This document shows, one piece after another, positions 27,860 to 37,218 of a stretch of DNA of 64,000 nt (position 1 is its first letter; the number at the start of each line of letters is the position of its first letter). This stretch comes from Allobosea sp. (GTDB lineage Bacteria; Pseudomonadota; Alphaproteobacteria; Rhizobiales; Beijerinckiaceae). Under the pieces are notes generated by a model. The model did not search any database. It was not told the DNA's origin and was given only the letters and a program-made list of their open reading frames with translations. The position numbers were made by a program, and so were the translations under genes. The stretch spans positions 46,829 through 110,828 of the forward strand of contig JAAEQB010000121.1 in assembly GCA_024231975.1 (NCBI GenBank), written 5' to 3'.

Positions 27860-27887
27860 AAAGGGCCGAGGAATGCCTCCGCCCTTT
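27860..27887 (-). terminator. Terminator-like hairpin between DUF3253 and glycosyltransferase genes
   Basis: AAAGGGC-C-GAGG pairs with CCTC-C-GCCCTTT around AATG. The A-run on its left gives a T-run on the minus strand only. No minus-strand gene ends here, so its role is unclear. Confidence 0.35.
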
Positions 27888-27991
27888 GCCACTATCATCG
27901 TCTAACGCGCCCGGGGACTTGCGGCAAGCCCCCCTCCATGTCCTAGCAACGCTGCCCTCGGCCTGATCCTCAGGCCAAAGGGAGTAGCGAA

Positions 27992-29230
27992 ATGCGTGTC
28001 TTGTTATCGACTTACGGCTCGCGCGGCGATGTCGAGCCCATGGCTGCATTGGCCGTGCAATTGCAGGCGCTCGGCATCGATGCCGTCGTGTCAGCCCCAC
28101 CGGACCAGGAGTTCATCGACCTGCTGACCCGTGCCGGCGCGCCGCTCGCACCGGCCTTCATGCCGATCCGCCAATGGGTCAGCGAACGGGCGAAGCCGGC
28201 ATCGTCAGCCGACTTCCACAAGCTCGCCTCCGACATGATGGCGGCGCAGTTCGAGGCCATCTCGGCAGCCGCCGAGGGCTGCGCTGCGATCGTCGCGACC
28301 GGACTGTTCCCGTCAGCCAGCGCTGCATGCTCGGTCACCGAGCTGCGCGGCCTCTCTTATCGCCACGTCACCTTCTGCCCACTCTTCCTCCCGTCGCAGC
28401 ATCACCGGCCTTTCCCCTATCCGGGCCATCCTCTGCCGGCGGAGGTGACCGACAATCGCGAACTGTGGGACTTCAACGCGCGGACCATGAATGCGCTGTT
28501 CGGCGAGGCGCTGGCGACACACCGCGCCGCGGTCGGCCTGCCGCCCGTCGCCAATGCCCGCGACCACATCTTCACGGATAAGCCGTTGCTGGCCTCAGAC
28601 CCGGTGCTGTGGCCCTGGCGGCAGACCGGGCTCTGCGACGCCGTCCAGACCGGCGCCTGGATCCTGCCTGACACGCGTCCGCTTCCGGCGGAGCTGGTTG
28701 CGTTCCTCAAGGCCGGCGAACCGCCGATCTATATCGGCTTCGGCAGCATGTTCATGCAGTCGGCCAGGGACGCCGCCCGCGTGGCGATCGAGGCCGTTCG
28801 TGCACAGGGCCGCCGCGCGGTCGTGCTGCGGGGCTGGGCCGATCTCGCCTTGGGCGACGATCGGGGCGACTGCTTCGTCATCGGTGACGTTAACCAGCAG
28901 GCCCTCTTCCCGCGGATGGCGGCCGTCATGCATCATGGCGGCGCCGGCACGACGACGGCCGCAGCCCGCTCCGGCGCACCGCAGGTGATCGTACCGCAGA
29001 TCGTCGACCAGCCCTTCTGGGCCGGCCGGGTGGCAAAGCTAGGCATCGGCGCGGCCCATGATGGTCCGACGCCGACATTCGACTCGCTGTCCGCGGGATT
29101 GGCGATAGCCCTGTCTCCGCAAACCCGGGCACGGGCCATTCAGGTCAGCGGCACGATGCGCTCCGACGGCGCAATGGCCGCTGCGAGACTGGTCGTCGAC
29201 GCGATCAGCCGGGAAAGGCGGCAGTTCTAG
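27992..29230 (+). CDS. UGT/GT1-family glycosyltransferase
   Basis: 412 residues, two Rossmann-like domains of the GT-B fold. The N-terminus VLLSTYGSRGDVEPMAALA is typical of MGT/sterol-glucosyltransferase-like enzymes. The donor-binding half has PPIYIGFGSMF and the signature MHHGGAGTTTAAARSGAP, followed by VPQIVDQPFWAGRV, which contacts the nucleotide sugar. Members glycosylate small hydrophobic acceptors (macrolides, sterols, carotenoids) in the cytoplasm; none can be chosen here. A perfect 7-bp hairpin, GGCCTGA/TCAGGCC at 27960-27976, stands just before its AAAGGGAG ribosome site. It overlaps the next gene's stop by 4 bp, tail to tail. Confidence 0.85.
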   Translation: MRVLLSTYGSRGDVEPMAALAVQLQALGIDAVVSAPPDQEFIDLLTRAGAPLAPAFMPIRQWVSERAKPASSADFHKLASDMMAAQFEAISAAAEGCAAIVATGLFPSASAACSVTELRGLSYRHVTFCPLFLPSQHHRPFPYPGHPLPAEVTDNRELWDFNARTMNALFGEALATHRAAVGLPPVANARDHIFTDKPLLASDPVLWPWRQTGLCDAVQTGAWILPDTRPLPAELVAFLKAGEPPIYIGFGSMFMQSARDAARVAIEAVRAQGRRAVVLRGWADLALGDDRGDCFVIGDVNQQALFPRMAAVMHHGGAGTTTAAARSGAPQVIVPQIVDQPFWAGRVAKLGIGAAHDGPTPTFDSLSAGLAIALSPQTRARAIQVSGTMRSDGAMAAARLVVDAISRERRQF

Positions 29231-30036
29231 CGCCGCGTCGCCGCCTGCGCCGGCCCGGGGAACAGCGCGTCCGTATACCCCGCGAGGTAATAGGCCAGCA
29301 GTCCGGCCCATTCCTTGAAGGCGTCGTCGGCGATGTCGAGTCCGCGCGACGCCTTCCGATAGGGCCGGAGATAGTCGGCCGACGTCCCGGCCGAGAGGAA
29401 GTCGACCGGGAAGGCCTCGACCTCGAAACCCGCCTTGCGGAACACGCCCATGGCCCGCGGCATATGCCAGGCCGAGGTCACCAGGAGCCAGCGCTCGCCA
29501 GGCTTGGGATCGACCAGGCGGCGGGTGAACACCGCGTTCTCGACTGTGTTGCGCGACTTGTCCTCGAGGACGAGCCGGTTCTCCGGCAGGCCGAGCCCGA
29601 GGAACAGCAGCCGCGCCCCGTCGGCCTCGGTCTTCACCACCGGCGAGAGCAGATTGGCGCCGCCGCCGGTGAAGACCAGCTTCGCCTCGGGATGGGCCCG
29701 GGCGAGCTCGACTGCCTTGGTCATTCGCGCCGCGGCGTTGTTGAGCACGATGTCCTCGCGCGCCACGCCGATCGCGCCACCGAGCACGATGATGCCGTCG
29801 ACCTTGCCGGAGTTCACCGCCTGCTGCGGGAAGCGATCCTCCAGGGGCCGAACGATGATCCGCGGCAGCGGACTGAAGGCGAGCAGGCCGAGCACGGTGA
29901 CGCAGATCAGCCCGAGCCAGCGTCCCGGCCCGGAAAAGCGCGTGAAGGCGAGCAGGCTCGCCAGCAGGAGCCCGGCAATGGCGAGGTTCACCGGCGAGGC
30001 CAGGAACCAGAGGATCTTGGAAAGGACGAAGAACAT
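29227..30036 (-). CDS. YdcF/ElyC/SanA-type DUF218 membrane protein
   Basis: 269 residues. Two N-terminal helices, at about 5-28 (LSKILWFLASPVNLAIAGLLLA) and 38-56, are followed by a periplasmic DUF218 domain with VDGIIVLGGAI, KLVFTGGGANLLSPV, EDKSRNTVENAVFTRRL and WLLVTSAWHMPRAMGVFRKAGF. This is the ElyC arrangement; E. coli ElyC affects envelope polysaccharide and peptidoglycan assembly through the undecaprenyl carrier, though its reaction is unproven. About 260 bp upstream holds a partial palindromic repeat. Confidence 0.85.
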   Translation of the reverse strand: MFFVLSKILWFLASPVNLAIAGLLLASLLAFTRFSGPGRWLGLICVTVLGLLAFSPLPRIIVRPLEDRFPQQAVNSGKVDGIIVLGGAIGVAREDIVLNNAAARMTKAVELARAHPEAKLVFTGGGANLLSPVVKTEADGARLLFLGLGLPENRLVLEDKSRNTVENAVFTRRLVDPKPGERWLLVTSAWHMPRAMGVFRKAGFEVEAFPVDFLSAGTSADYLRPYRKASRGLDIADDAFKEWAGLLAYYLAGYTDALFPGPAQAATRR

Positions 30037-30178
30037 GATTTTCTTGAACAGACCCGCCTCCCTTACCCACAGAAAGCTGACAGGCCGTTAGGAAACGGCT
30101 GAGCGCGGCTGGAGTTCGGTGCGGGATTGCGTTCACGTTGCGGTGAGTTGCCGGCGGCGAACGCCGTCATCCCAAGCC

Positions 30179-30223
30179 GTCATGCTCGGGCGAAGCGCGG
30201 CACAGACCCGAGACTCTCATGAC
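30179..30223. repeat. Partial dispersed palindrome, family B
   Basis: GTCATGCTCGGG and CCCGAGACTCTCATGAC form imperfect inverted arms around a 16-base centre. The outer motif matches the better copy at 40566-40664. Confidence 0.5.
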
Positions 30224-30294
30224 AACGAGGCGCCGGCCGGAGCCCCGTCCGGGCCTGTGATGGTCAGCTCAAGGCAGACCATGACTTCGCCGAT

Positions 30295-30822
30295 CTATCG
30301 GATGATCTGCGGCGGCTGCGCTGGCGGGCGGCGGGTCTGCCGTGCGGCCAGGCGCTCGACCTCCAGCGCCCGCTCGGCAACCTCGCGCAGTTCGCAGCCG
30401 GCCTGCAGCCCGGCCGAACGCGCCGGCGGCTGCGAGGCGCCATAGAAGGCGCATTTCTGCACGGCATAGCTCTGCCAGGCGAGCTGCAGCGCCGCGAACT
30501 GGCTGCGTGCCCCGGCCTCGAGGGTCCGCTCCAGCGCCGCTCCCGCCAGCGTCAGGCGCTCGCGCCAGACCGCCTCCTCGCGCCTCGCGCAGGAGATTTC
30601 GGCCTGGGCACGATCATTCGTCGAGGCGGCGCTGACGCAGGGCACCGCGACGAGGCCAATGCAGGCCGGGCTCGCGGCAAGGCCCTGCCGAACGCAGTTC
30701 GCCACCTGCAGGCGATCGGCAGACTGCACGGGATTGGTCGGCATCTGCGCGAGCGCTGCCCCGCAGGAAAACTGCGCTATCAGGACAGGAATGACGAGGA
30801 AACCGCGCATGTCGGCGATCAT
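30295..30822 (-). CDS. Secreted DUF1311 (LprI-like) protein
   Basis: 175 residues from the ATG at 30822; another ATG at 30810 would give a shorter signal peptide. After the signal peptide (FLVIPVLIAQFSCGAALAQ) come six Cys residues in a helical domain: NCVRQG, PACIG, VPCVS, ISCARREEAVWRERL, KCAFYG and AGCELREVAERALEVERL. The C-terminal pair matches the DUF1311/LprI pattern (WRxR.., C..R..E.....L), a periplasmic domain linked in mycobacteria to lysozyme inhibition. Two lysozyme-like enzymes lie 20 kb away, but any link is speculative. Confidence 0.65.
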   Translation of the reverse strand: MIADMRGFLVIPVLIAQFSCGAALAQMPTNPVQSADRLQVANCVRQGLAASPACIGLVAVPCVSAASTNDRAQAEISCARREEAVWRERLTLAGAALERTLEAGARSQFAALQLAWQSYAVQKCAFYGASQPPARSAGLQAGCELREVAERALEVERLAARQTRRPPAQPPQIIR

Positions 30823-30861
30823 GACCGCCAAATCGGCCGGGTCAAGCGCAGGCTGCCGTCC

Positions 30862-31482
30862 TCACGTGATCGGCAACGGCATGGCCGGAGCGGCCGCCGG
30901 CCGCGCCGAAACCTGCGCATACCAGCGGCGGATATTGGGCCACTCCTTCTGCTGCACCGGCATGTGCAGCCAGCGATGCGCACCCAAAGCCACCGTGATA
31001 TCGCCCATGCCGAAGCGCTCATTGGCGAGATAGCTCCGCCCTGCCAGATGCGACTCGAGGATATCGAGCTTGGCTTGCGCCTTGGCGATCGAGGCGGCGA
31101 TCACCGCCTCGTCGGTGTAGCCCGGCGTCTTGCGGATCAGCCCCCAGAAGGCAGGAGTCATCGACGGCTGCAATTCGGACAGCATCCAGTCCATCCAGCG
31201 ATCGGCCTCGGCGCGCCTCGCCGGATCCTCCTCCCAGATCCAGCCGGCGCCGTAGCGGGCGGCAAGATAGCGTACGATGCTGTTCGATTCCCAGATGACG
31301 ACCTCGCCGTCCTCCAGCGTCGGAATCTGCCCGTTCGGATTCTTGGCGAGATAGGCCGGTTCGCGATTGCCGCCGAACTGTCCGCCAACATCGATGCGCT
31401 CGAAGGGCTGGCCGACCTCACCGGCCGCCCAGACCGCCTTCTGCACATTGATGGAGCTGATCCGCCCCCAGATCGTCAGCAT
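30862..31482 (-). CDS. Glutathione S-transferase family protein
   Basis: 206 residues from the ATG at 31482; the frame is open 11 codons upstream. The thioredoxin-like domain has WGRISSINVQKAVWAAGEVG with a Ser in the usual active-site loop, NPNGQIPTLEDGEVVIWESNSIVRYLA (cis-Pro and the glutathione-binding E-S pair), then an all-helical domain with the N-capping FGMGDITVALGAHRW. Conjugates or reduces substrates with glutathione in the cytoplasm. The exact class is not decided by these motifs. Confidence 0.88.
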   Translation of the reverse strand: MLTIWGRISSINVQKAVWAAGEVGQPFERIDVGGQFGGNREPAYLAKNPNGQIPTLEDGEVVIWESNSIVRYLAARYGAGWIWEEDPARRAEADRWMDWMLSELQPSMTPAFWGLIRKTPGYTDEAVIAASIAKAQAKLDILESHLAGRSYLANERFGMGDITVALGAHRWLHMPVQQKEWPNIRRWYAQVSARPAAAPAMPLPIT

Positions 31483-31545
31483 GGTCGCCACCGTCGCATG
31501 ATAGGGCGGCGACAATCAGCCGGCCGCCTCGCTAAGGCAAGCGCC

Positions 31546-33546
<2,001 letters not shown>

Positions 33547-33648
33547 GCGTGGCGTCCCCCCGGCCCGGTGCCGTTACTGTGCAGTGCGGGATTTACGGGA
33601 GGCAAGCGCATCCGTCCACTGATGCGAAAGTTTTGTAACGTGCGCAAA

Positions 33649-33668
33649 CGCCCGGCGGCGACCGGGCG
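33649..33668 (-). terminator. Weak terminator-like hairpin
   Basis: A 7-bp stem CGCCCGG/CCGGGCG with a six-base loop followed by TTTG on the minus strand, 30 bases after the stop of the gene at 33699. Confidence 0.4.
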
Positions 33669-33698
33669 CTAGAGCACGCTTCGATCTGTCGGATGATC

Positions 33699-34139
33699 TC
33701 AGCTCGCCAGCACGACGCGCTGGGCGATCGGCGCGATGGCGATCCGGGCATCGGCCTTGCGCAAAGCGAAGCTGACCAGCCCCTCGTCGCAGGACTCGGC
33801 TTCGCGGACGACCTCGAAGGCGATCTTCTGCGCCAGCGGCGTCGGGCCGTCGCCGGCCGAGAGCGTCGTCACCAGCCAATGTGCCTTGTCGCGGTCGATC
33901 CGGCCGGTCGGGCGGCTCTCCCAGACCGAGAAGTCGACGCAGAACGCCAGCAGCACATCGGCGAAGAGCGGCGACTTGTCGGCAACGGCGCGGTCGAGTG
34001 CCACCAGCACATCGATGATGTCACGGGTCAGCACGACCTCGTGCAAGATTTCACGCTGAAGAATTCGGACGTCTTCATCGTCGATCACGCGCCTGTCCAT
34101 CACGTGATCGACGAATTCGCGAAGTTCGTGGCCAATCAT
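33699..34139 (-). CDS. Protein of unknown function, 146 residues
   Basis: Not recognised. Soluble, no signal peptide or transmembrane helix. The first half is acidic and helical (ELREFVDHVMDRRVIDDEDVRILQREILHE) and the second half is more beta-like, with SVWESRPTGRIDRDKAHWLVTTL and ASFALRKADARIAIAPI-like strands. A good GGGGTTG-type leader precedes the ATG. A 16-bp perfect palindrome lies about 97 bp upstream in the divergent intergenic region and may be its operator. Codon use matches its neighbours, so it is likely a real gene. Confidence 0.7.
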   Translation of the reverse strand: MIGHELREFVDHVMDRRVIDDEDVRILQREILHEVVLTRDIIDVLVALDRAVADKSPLFADVLLAFCVDFSVWESRPTGRIDRDKAHWLVTTLSAGDGPTPLAQKIAFEVVREAESCDEGLVSFALRKADARIAIAPIAQRVVLAS

Positions 34140-34235
34140 CGTTCAACCCCTGTCCGACGTTGTTGTGTGTCGGTTTGTCCCTGTCGTGTGAAGACGATGC
34201 AGCCCGGCCAGTCAGCAGGTGGTTAACACGCAAAT

Positions 34236-34251
34236 CTGAACGTCCGTTCAG
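34236..34251. promoter_or_regulatory. Operator-like palindrome CTGAACG-TC-CGTTCAG
   Basis: Perfect 7-bp inverted arms with a two-base spacer, in the 271-bp gap between divergent genes (33699, minus; 34411, plus). The GAACG-NN-CGTTC core is like operators of TetR-type repressors. No regulator gene is adjacent. Confidence 0.45.
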
Positions 34252-34410
34252 GTTAAACGGTACTGAGTCAGCGTGGTTGCGAGGATGTTACCTGCCCGCC
34301 ACTCCCGCGTGCCCGCCAGCGCTTTTCCGCACTGCGTCCGGTGCATTGGACGCAGGCACGCGGCACTCTACCGTGATGCCGCATCCCAACCTCCGGCAGG
34401 CAGCGCGACC

Positions 34411-35787
34411 ATGACTTCTTCCGACTCTCTTGCTGCGGTTTTCACGCATATCGAAGCCAATCGCAGCGCCTTCCTCGAGCGCCTGCTCGCCTATCTGCGC
34501 CATCCCAGCATCAGCGCCGAGAATATCGGTATCGCTGAAGTCGGCGCGCTGCTGGTCGAGATGCTGGCCGGGATCGGACTTGAGACCAATCTGGTGCCGA
34601 CCGACGGCCATCCCATGGTGGTCGCACGCTGGCAGAAGGCGCCGGGCAAGCCGACCGTGCTGCTCTACGGCCATTACGACGTGCAGCCGCCGGACCCGCT
34701 CGACAAATGGCTCTCGCCGCCTTTCGAGCCGACGATCCGCGACGGCCGGATCTATGCGCGCGGCGTCGGCGACAACAAGGGCCAGCATTTCGCCCAGATC
34801 CTCGCGATAGAATCCCATCTTGCGGTGCATGGCACCTTGCCCTGCAACGTCATTCTGCTGCTGGAGGGCGAGGAGGAGATCGGCAGTCCGAACATCGCCG
34901 GCTTCGTGCGCGCCAACACGGCGATGCTCGCGGCCGATCTCGCCGTCACCGCCGACGGGCCGCGCCATGCCAGCGGCGCAGCGGCGATCAAGTTCGGCTC
35001 GCGTGGCGTGGTTTCCTTCGAATTGCGCTGCCGCCATGCCAGCCGCGACGTGCATTCCGGCAATTTCGGCGGCGTCGTACCGAACCCGATCTGGACGCTG
35101 GTGCATCTGCTCGGCACCATGAAGAACGCCGCCGGCGAGATCACCATCGCCGGCCTGCATGACGACATCGAAGCGCCGACGCCCGAGGAACTCGCCGCGA
35201 TCGAGGCCCTGCCGCTCGACATCGAGGCGGTGAAGACCAGTCTCGGCCTGACCAGGCTCGACGCACCGGCCGACCGGGCTTTCTACGAGCGCCTCTGCTT
35301 CCGCCCGACGCTAACCATCAATGGCTTCCATGGCGGCTATGGCGGCCCCGGCACCAAGACCGTGCTCCCCAATGAAGCCCTGGTTAAATGCGATATCCGC
35401 CTGGTCGAGGCGCAGGATCCGCAGGACATCCTGCGCAAGGTCGCGGCGCATGTGGCCGAGCATGCGCCGGAGGTCGAGTTCGTCGCCGCCGATGCCGGCA
35501 TGCAGCCATCGAAGACGCCGATCGCCTCGCCCTTCACCGCGCCTTTGCGCCGCGCTTTCGTCGCGGCGCAGGGCGTCGAGCCGCTGCTGATCCCGGCCGG
35601 CTTCGGCAGCCTGCCCGGCTATGTCTTCACCAAGATCCTCGGCATCCCCGCCTTCGTCACGCCCTACGCCAATCCCGACGAGGCCAACCACGCCCCGAAC
35701 GAGAACCTGACGCTCGACTGCTTCTACAGCGGCCTGCGCACCGGCGCAGCGCTGCTGCACGAGCTCGGCCAGCTCGATACGCCCTGA
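34411..35787 (+). CDS. M20-family metallopeptidase (dipeptidase/ArgE-DapE type)
   Basis: 458 residues from the ATG at 34411; the open frame reaches 34273, but that part has no coding character. Metal site: His in LLYGHYDVQPPDPLDKW, Asp in GVGDNKGQHFAQ, the catalytic and bridging Glu pair in LEGEEEIGSPN, Asp in VTADGPRH, and the late His in EANHAPNENL. A dimerisation lid domain with RHASRDVHSGNFGGVVPNP follows. It resembles the CNDP2/carnosinase-like group, which hydrolyses dipeptides or N-acyl amino acids in the cytoplasm with two Zn or Mn ions. Confidence 0.9.
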   Translation: MTSSDSLAAVFTHIEANRSAFLERLLAYLRHPSISAENIGIAEVGALLVEMLAGIGLETNLVPTDGHPMVVARWQKAPGKPTVLLYGHYDVQPPDPLDKWLSPPFEPTIRDGRIYARGVGDNKGQHFAQILAIESHLAVHGTLPCNVILLLEGEEEIGSPNIAGFVRANTAMLAADLAVTADGPRHASGAAAIKFGSRGVVSFELRCRHASRDVHSGNFGGVVPNPIWTLVHLLGTMKNAAGEITIAGLHDDIEAPTPEELAAIEALPLDIEAVKTSLGLTRLDAPADRAFYERLCFRPTLTINGFHGGYGGPGTKTVLPNEALVKCDIRLVEAQDPQDILRKVAAHVAEHAPEVEFVAADAGMQPSKTPIASPFTAPLRRAFVAAQGVEPLLIPAGFGSLPGYVFTKILGIPAFVTPYANPDEANHAPNENLTLDCFYSGLRTGAALLHELGQLDTP

Positions 35788-35867
35788 GCAAAGCGGATAT
35801 GGATTTGACGATCAGCTTGCGACGCGAGCTGTTCGAAACGGCGTCCGGAGCGGCTTCTCCAGCCGCC

Positions 35868-36548
35868 TCAGGCCGGCTCGGCGACCGCCAGCCTGTCGAC
35901 GATCCCCGTCAGCTCGGCGCAGCTCTCGATCACATGCCGCGCCCCGGCCGCCTGCAGCGCCGCGACCGGCTGGAAGCCCCAGGAGACCGCGACCGGGGTC
36001 ACGCCGGCCGCGACCGCCATCTCCATGTCGAAGGTGCTGTCGCCGACCATCAGCGTCCGCTCAGGCCTGCCGCCGGTTTCAGCGATCGCCCGCAGGATCA
36101 TCTCCGGATGCGGCTTCGAGATCGCGTCGTCCGCGGTCTGGATCGTTCTGAACATCGGCGCCCAGCCATGGCGCTCGACGATATAGTCGGCTCCGCGGCG
36201 CGACTTTCCGGTGGCGATGCCGAGCACCGTGGCCGGGCGCTGCGACAGCCCCGCCAGCAGCTCGACCACACCCGGAAAGAGCGGCTCGGCCAAAGCCGGA
36301 TCGCTCTCCGCCCGCTGGCGCATGCCGTTGAAGACCTCGCGATAGGTCTGCGTCAGCACATCGTCCGGCGCGGTGAGACCGGCGACCCGCATCAGCGCGA
36401 TGTCGAGGGTGAGCCCGATCACGCCGAGGCCCGCCTCACGGCCGGGGTGGACGCGGCCACAGCGCGCGAAGGTCTCGTATTGCGCGCCGAGGATGATCGC
36501 CTCGGAATTGATCAGTGTGCCGTCGAGGTCGAAGATGATGAGGTCCAT
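35868..36548 (-). CDS. HAD-IA phosphatase, phosphoglycolate phosphatase-like
   Basis: 226 residues. Motif I IIFDLDGTLINSE has the nucleophile Asp7 and acid Asp9; motif II TGKSRRG; motif III the Lys of SKPHPEMIL; motif IV MVGDSTFDMEMA. A helical cap lies between motifs I and II. The family removes phosphate from small sugars or 2-phosphoglycolate. In related genomes a gene of this type commonly follows rluC-crcB, as here, with one gene inserted. Substrate not fixed. Confidence 0.85.
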   Translation of the reverse strand: MDLIIFDLDGTLINSEAIILGAQYETFARCGRVHPGREAGLGVIGLTLDIALMRVAGLTAPDDVLTQTYREVFNGMRQRAESDPALAEPLFPGVVELLAGLSQRPATVLGIATGKSRRGADYIVERHGWAPMFRTIQTADDAISKPHPEMILRAIAETGGRPERTLMVGDSTFDMEMAVAAGVTPVAVSWGFQPVAALQAAGARHVIESCAELTGIVDRLAVAEPA

Positions 36549-36619
36549 GCGGGCGCTCTACAGGAGATGCCGACGGCCCGCTATCGCCGCCGGCGCAAAG
36601 CCCTCATGCCGCAACGGCC

Positions 36620-37114
36620 TCACCCTTGCGGGTTGCGGCCGCATTCGGCGATCGCCGCCTTCAGGGCATCGGCGTCGAGGCCCCTGCCGCGCGCTTCCTT
36701 GCGGCATTCGGCCCGCTGGGCAAGGTCCGGCCGCTTGCCGTTGAAACAGGCGACCAGCGCCGCCGTCCGCTCGGCGCCCTTGAGCCCGCCGGCATCGGCC
36801 TCCTGCTTGCAGGCGGCCCGCGCCGTCACGGCAGTCGGCTTGCCGTCGCGCGTCAGCCCGTCGCTGGCATAGAGCTTCACGCCCGGAAAACGCTCCTGCA
36901 TGCAGTCGCGCATGGCGCGGCGCAGATCGTCGCCCGAAAGCGCGATGTTCTCGGCATAGCAATCGCGCCGCGCCTCGGCGCGGGCAGCACGAGGGACCGG
37001 CTCATCGGCCGCCACAGCAGCCGGTTTCGGAGCGACCGGGGTCGGCTGCGCCTGGGCGAAGGCTGTGGACGAAGCGAGAACGAGGCCGGCGGCAAGCAAG
37101 GCGATGCGCAACAT
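36620..37114 (-). CDS. Secreted PsiF-repeat-like protein under probable SOS control
   Basis: 164 residues. The signal peptide MLRIALLAAGLVLASSTAFAQ is followed by a Pro/Ala linker and three cysteine-bounded helical units: RRDCYAENIALSGDDLRRAM..C, RAACKQEADAGGLKGAERTA..C and RAECRKEARGRGLDADALKA..C. The C-x(n)-LKG-x(n)-C pattern is that of PsiF repeats, whose function is unknown. GGGAGG stands 6 bases before the ATG. Two LexA boxes sit 30 and 57 bp upstream, so the gene should be DNA-damage inducible. It sits between rluC and the HAD gene, where related genomes often have none. Confidence 0.75.
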   Translation of the reverse strand: MLRIALLAAGLVLASSTAFAQAQPTPVAPKPAAVAADEPVPRAARAEARRDCYAENIALSGDDLRRAMRDCMQERFPGVKLYASDGLTRDGKPTAVTARAACKQEADAGGLKGAERTAALVACFNGKRPDLAQRAECRKEARGRGLDADALKAAIAECGRNPQG

Positions 37115-37144
37115 GGAAAGCCTCCCGTGATGACGAGTTCACAG

Positions 37145-37159
37145 GAACAAACTTAGAAC
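37145..37159 (-). promoter_or_regulatory. LexA (SOS) box 1
   Basis: Minus strand GTTC-TAAGTTT-GTTC, a perfect match to the alphaproteobacterial direct-repeat SOS box GTTC-N7-GTTC, 30 bp before the PsiF-repeat gene. Confidence 0.65.
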
Positions 37160-37171
37160 ATATCGCGTTTT

Positions 37172-37186
37172 GTTCGACAAGTGTTC
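37172..37186 (+). promoter_or_regulatory. LexA (SOS) box 2, opposite orientation
   Basis: Plus strand GTTC-GACAAGT-GTTC, a second perfect match, 12 bp from box 1 and in the opposite direction. The stretch holding both boxes is A/T-rich compared with its neighbours. Confidence 0.65.
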
Positions 37187-37218
37187 TTACGTCAGGTCAC
37201 GCAACTTTTTCGTGCGAC

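Noticed and set aside
27960..27976. Perfect hairpin GGCCTGA/TCAGGCC before the glycosyltransferase as a riboswitch or terminator
   Set aside because: Seven base pairs with a three-base loop and no T-run; too simple to call. Mentioned only with the gene.
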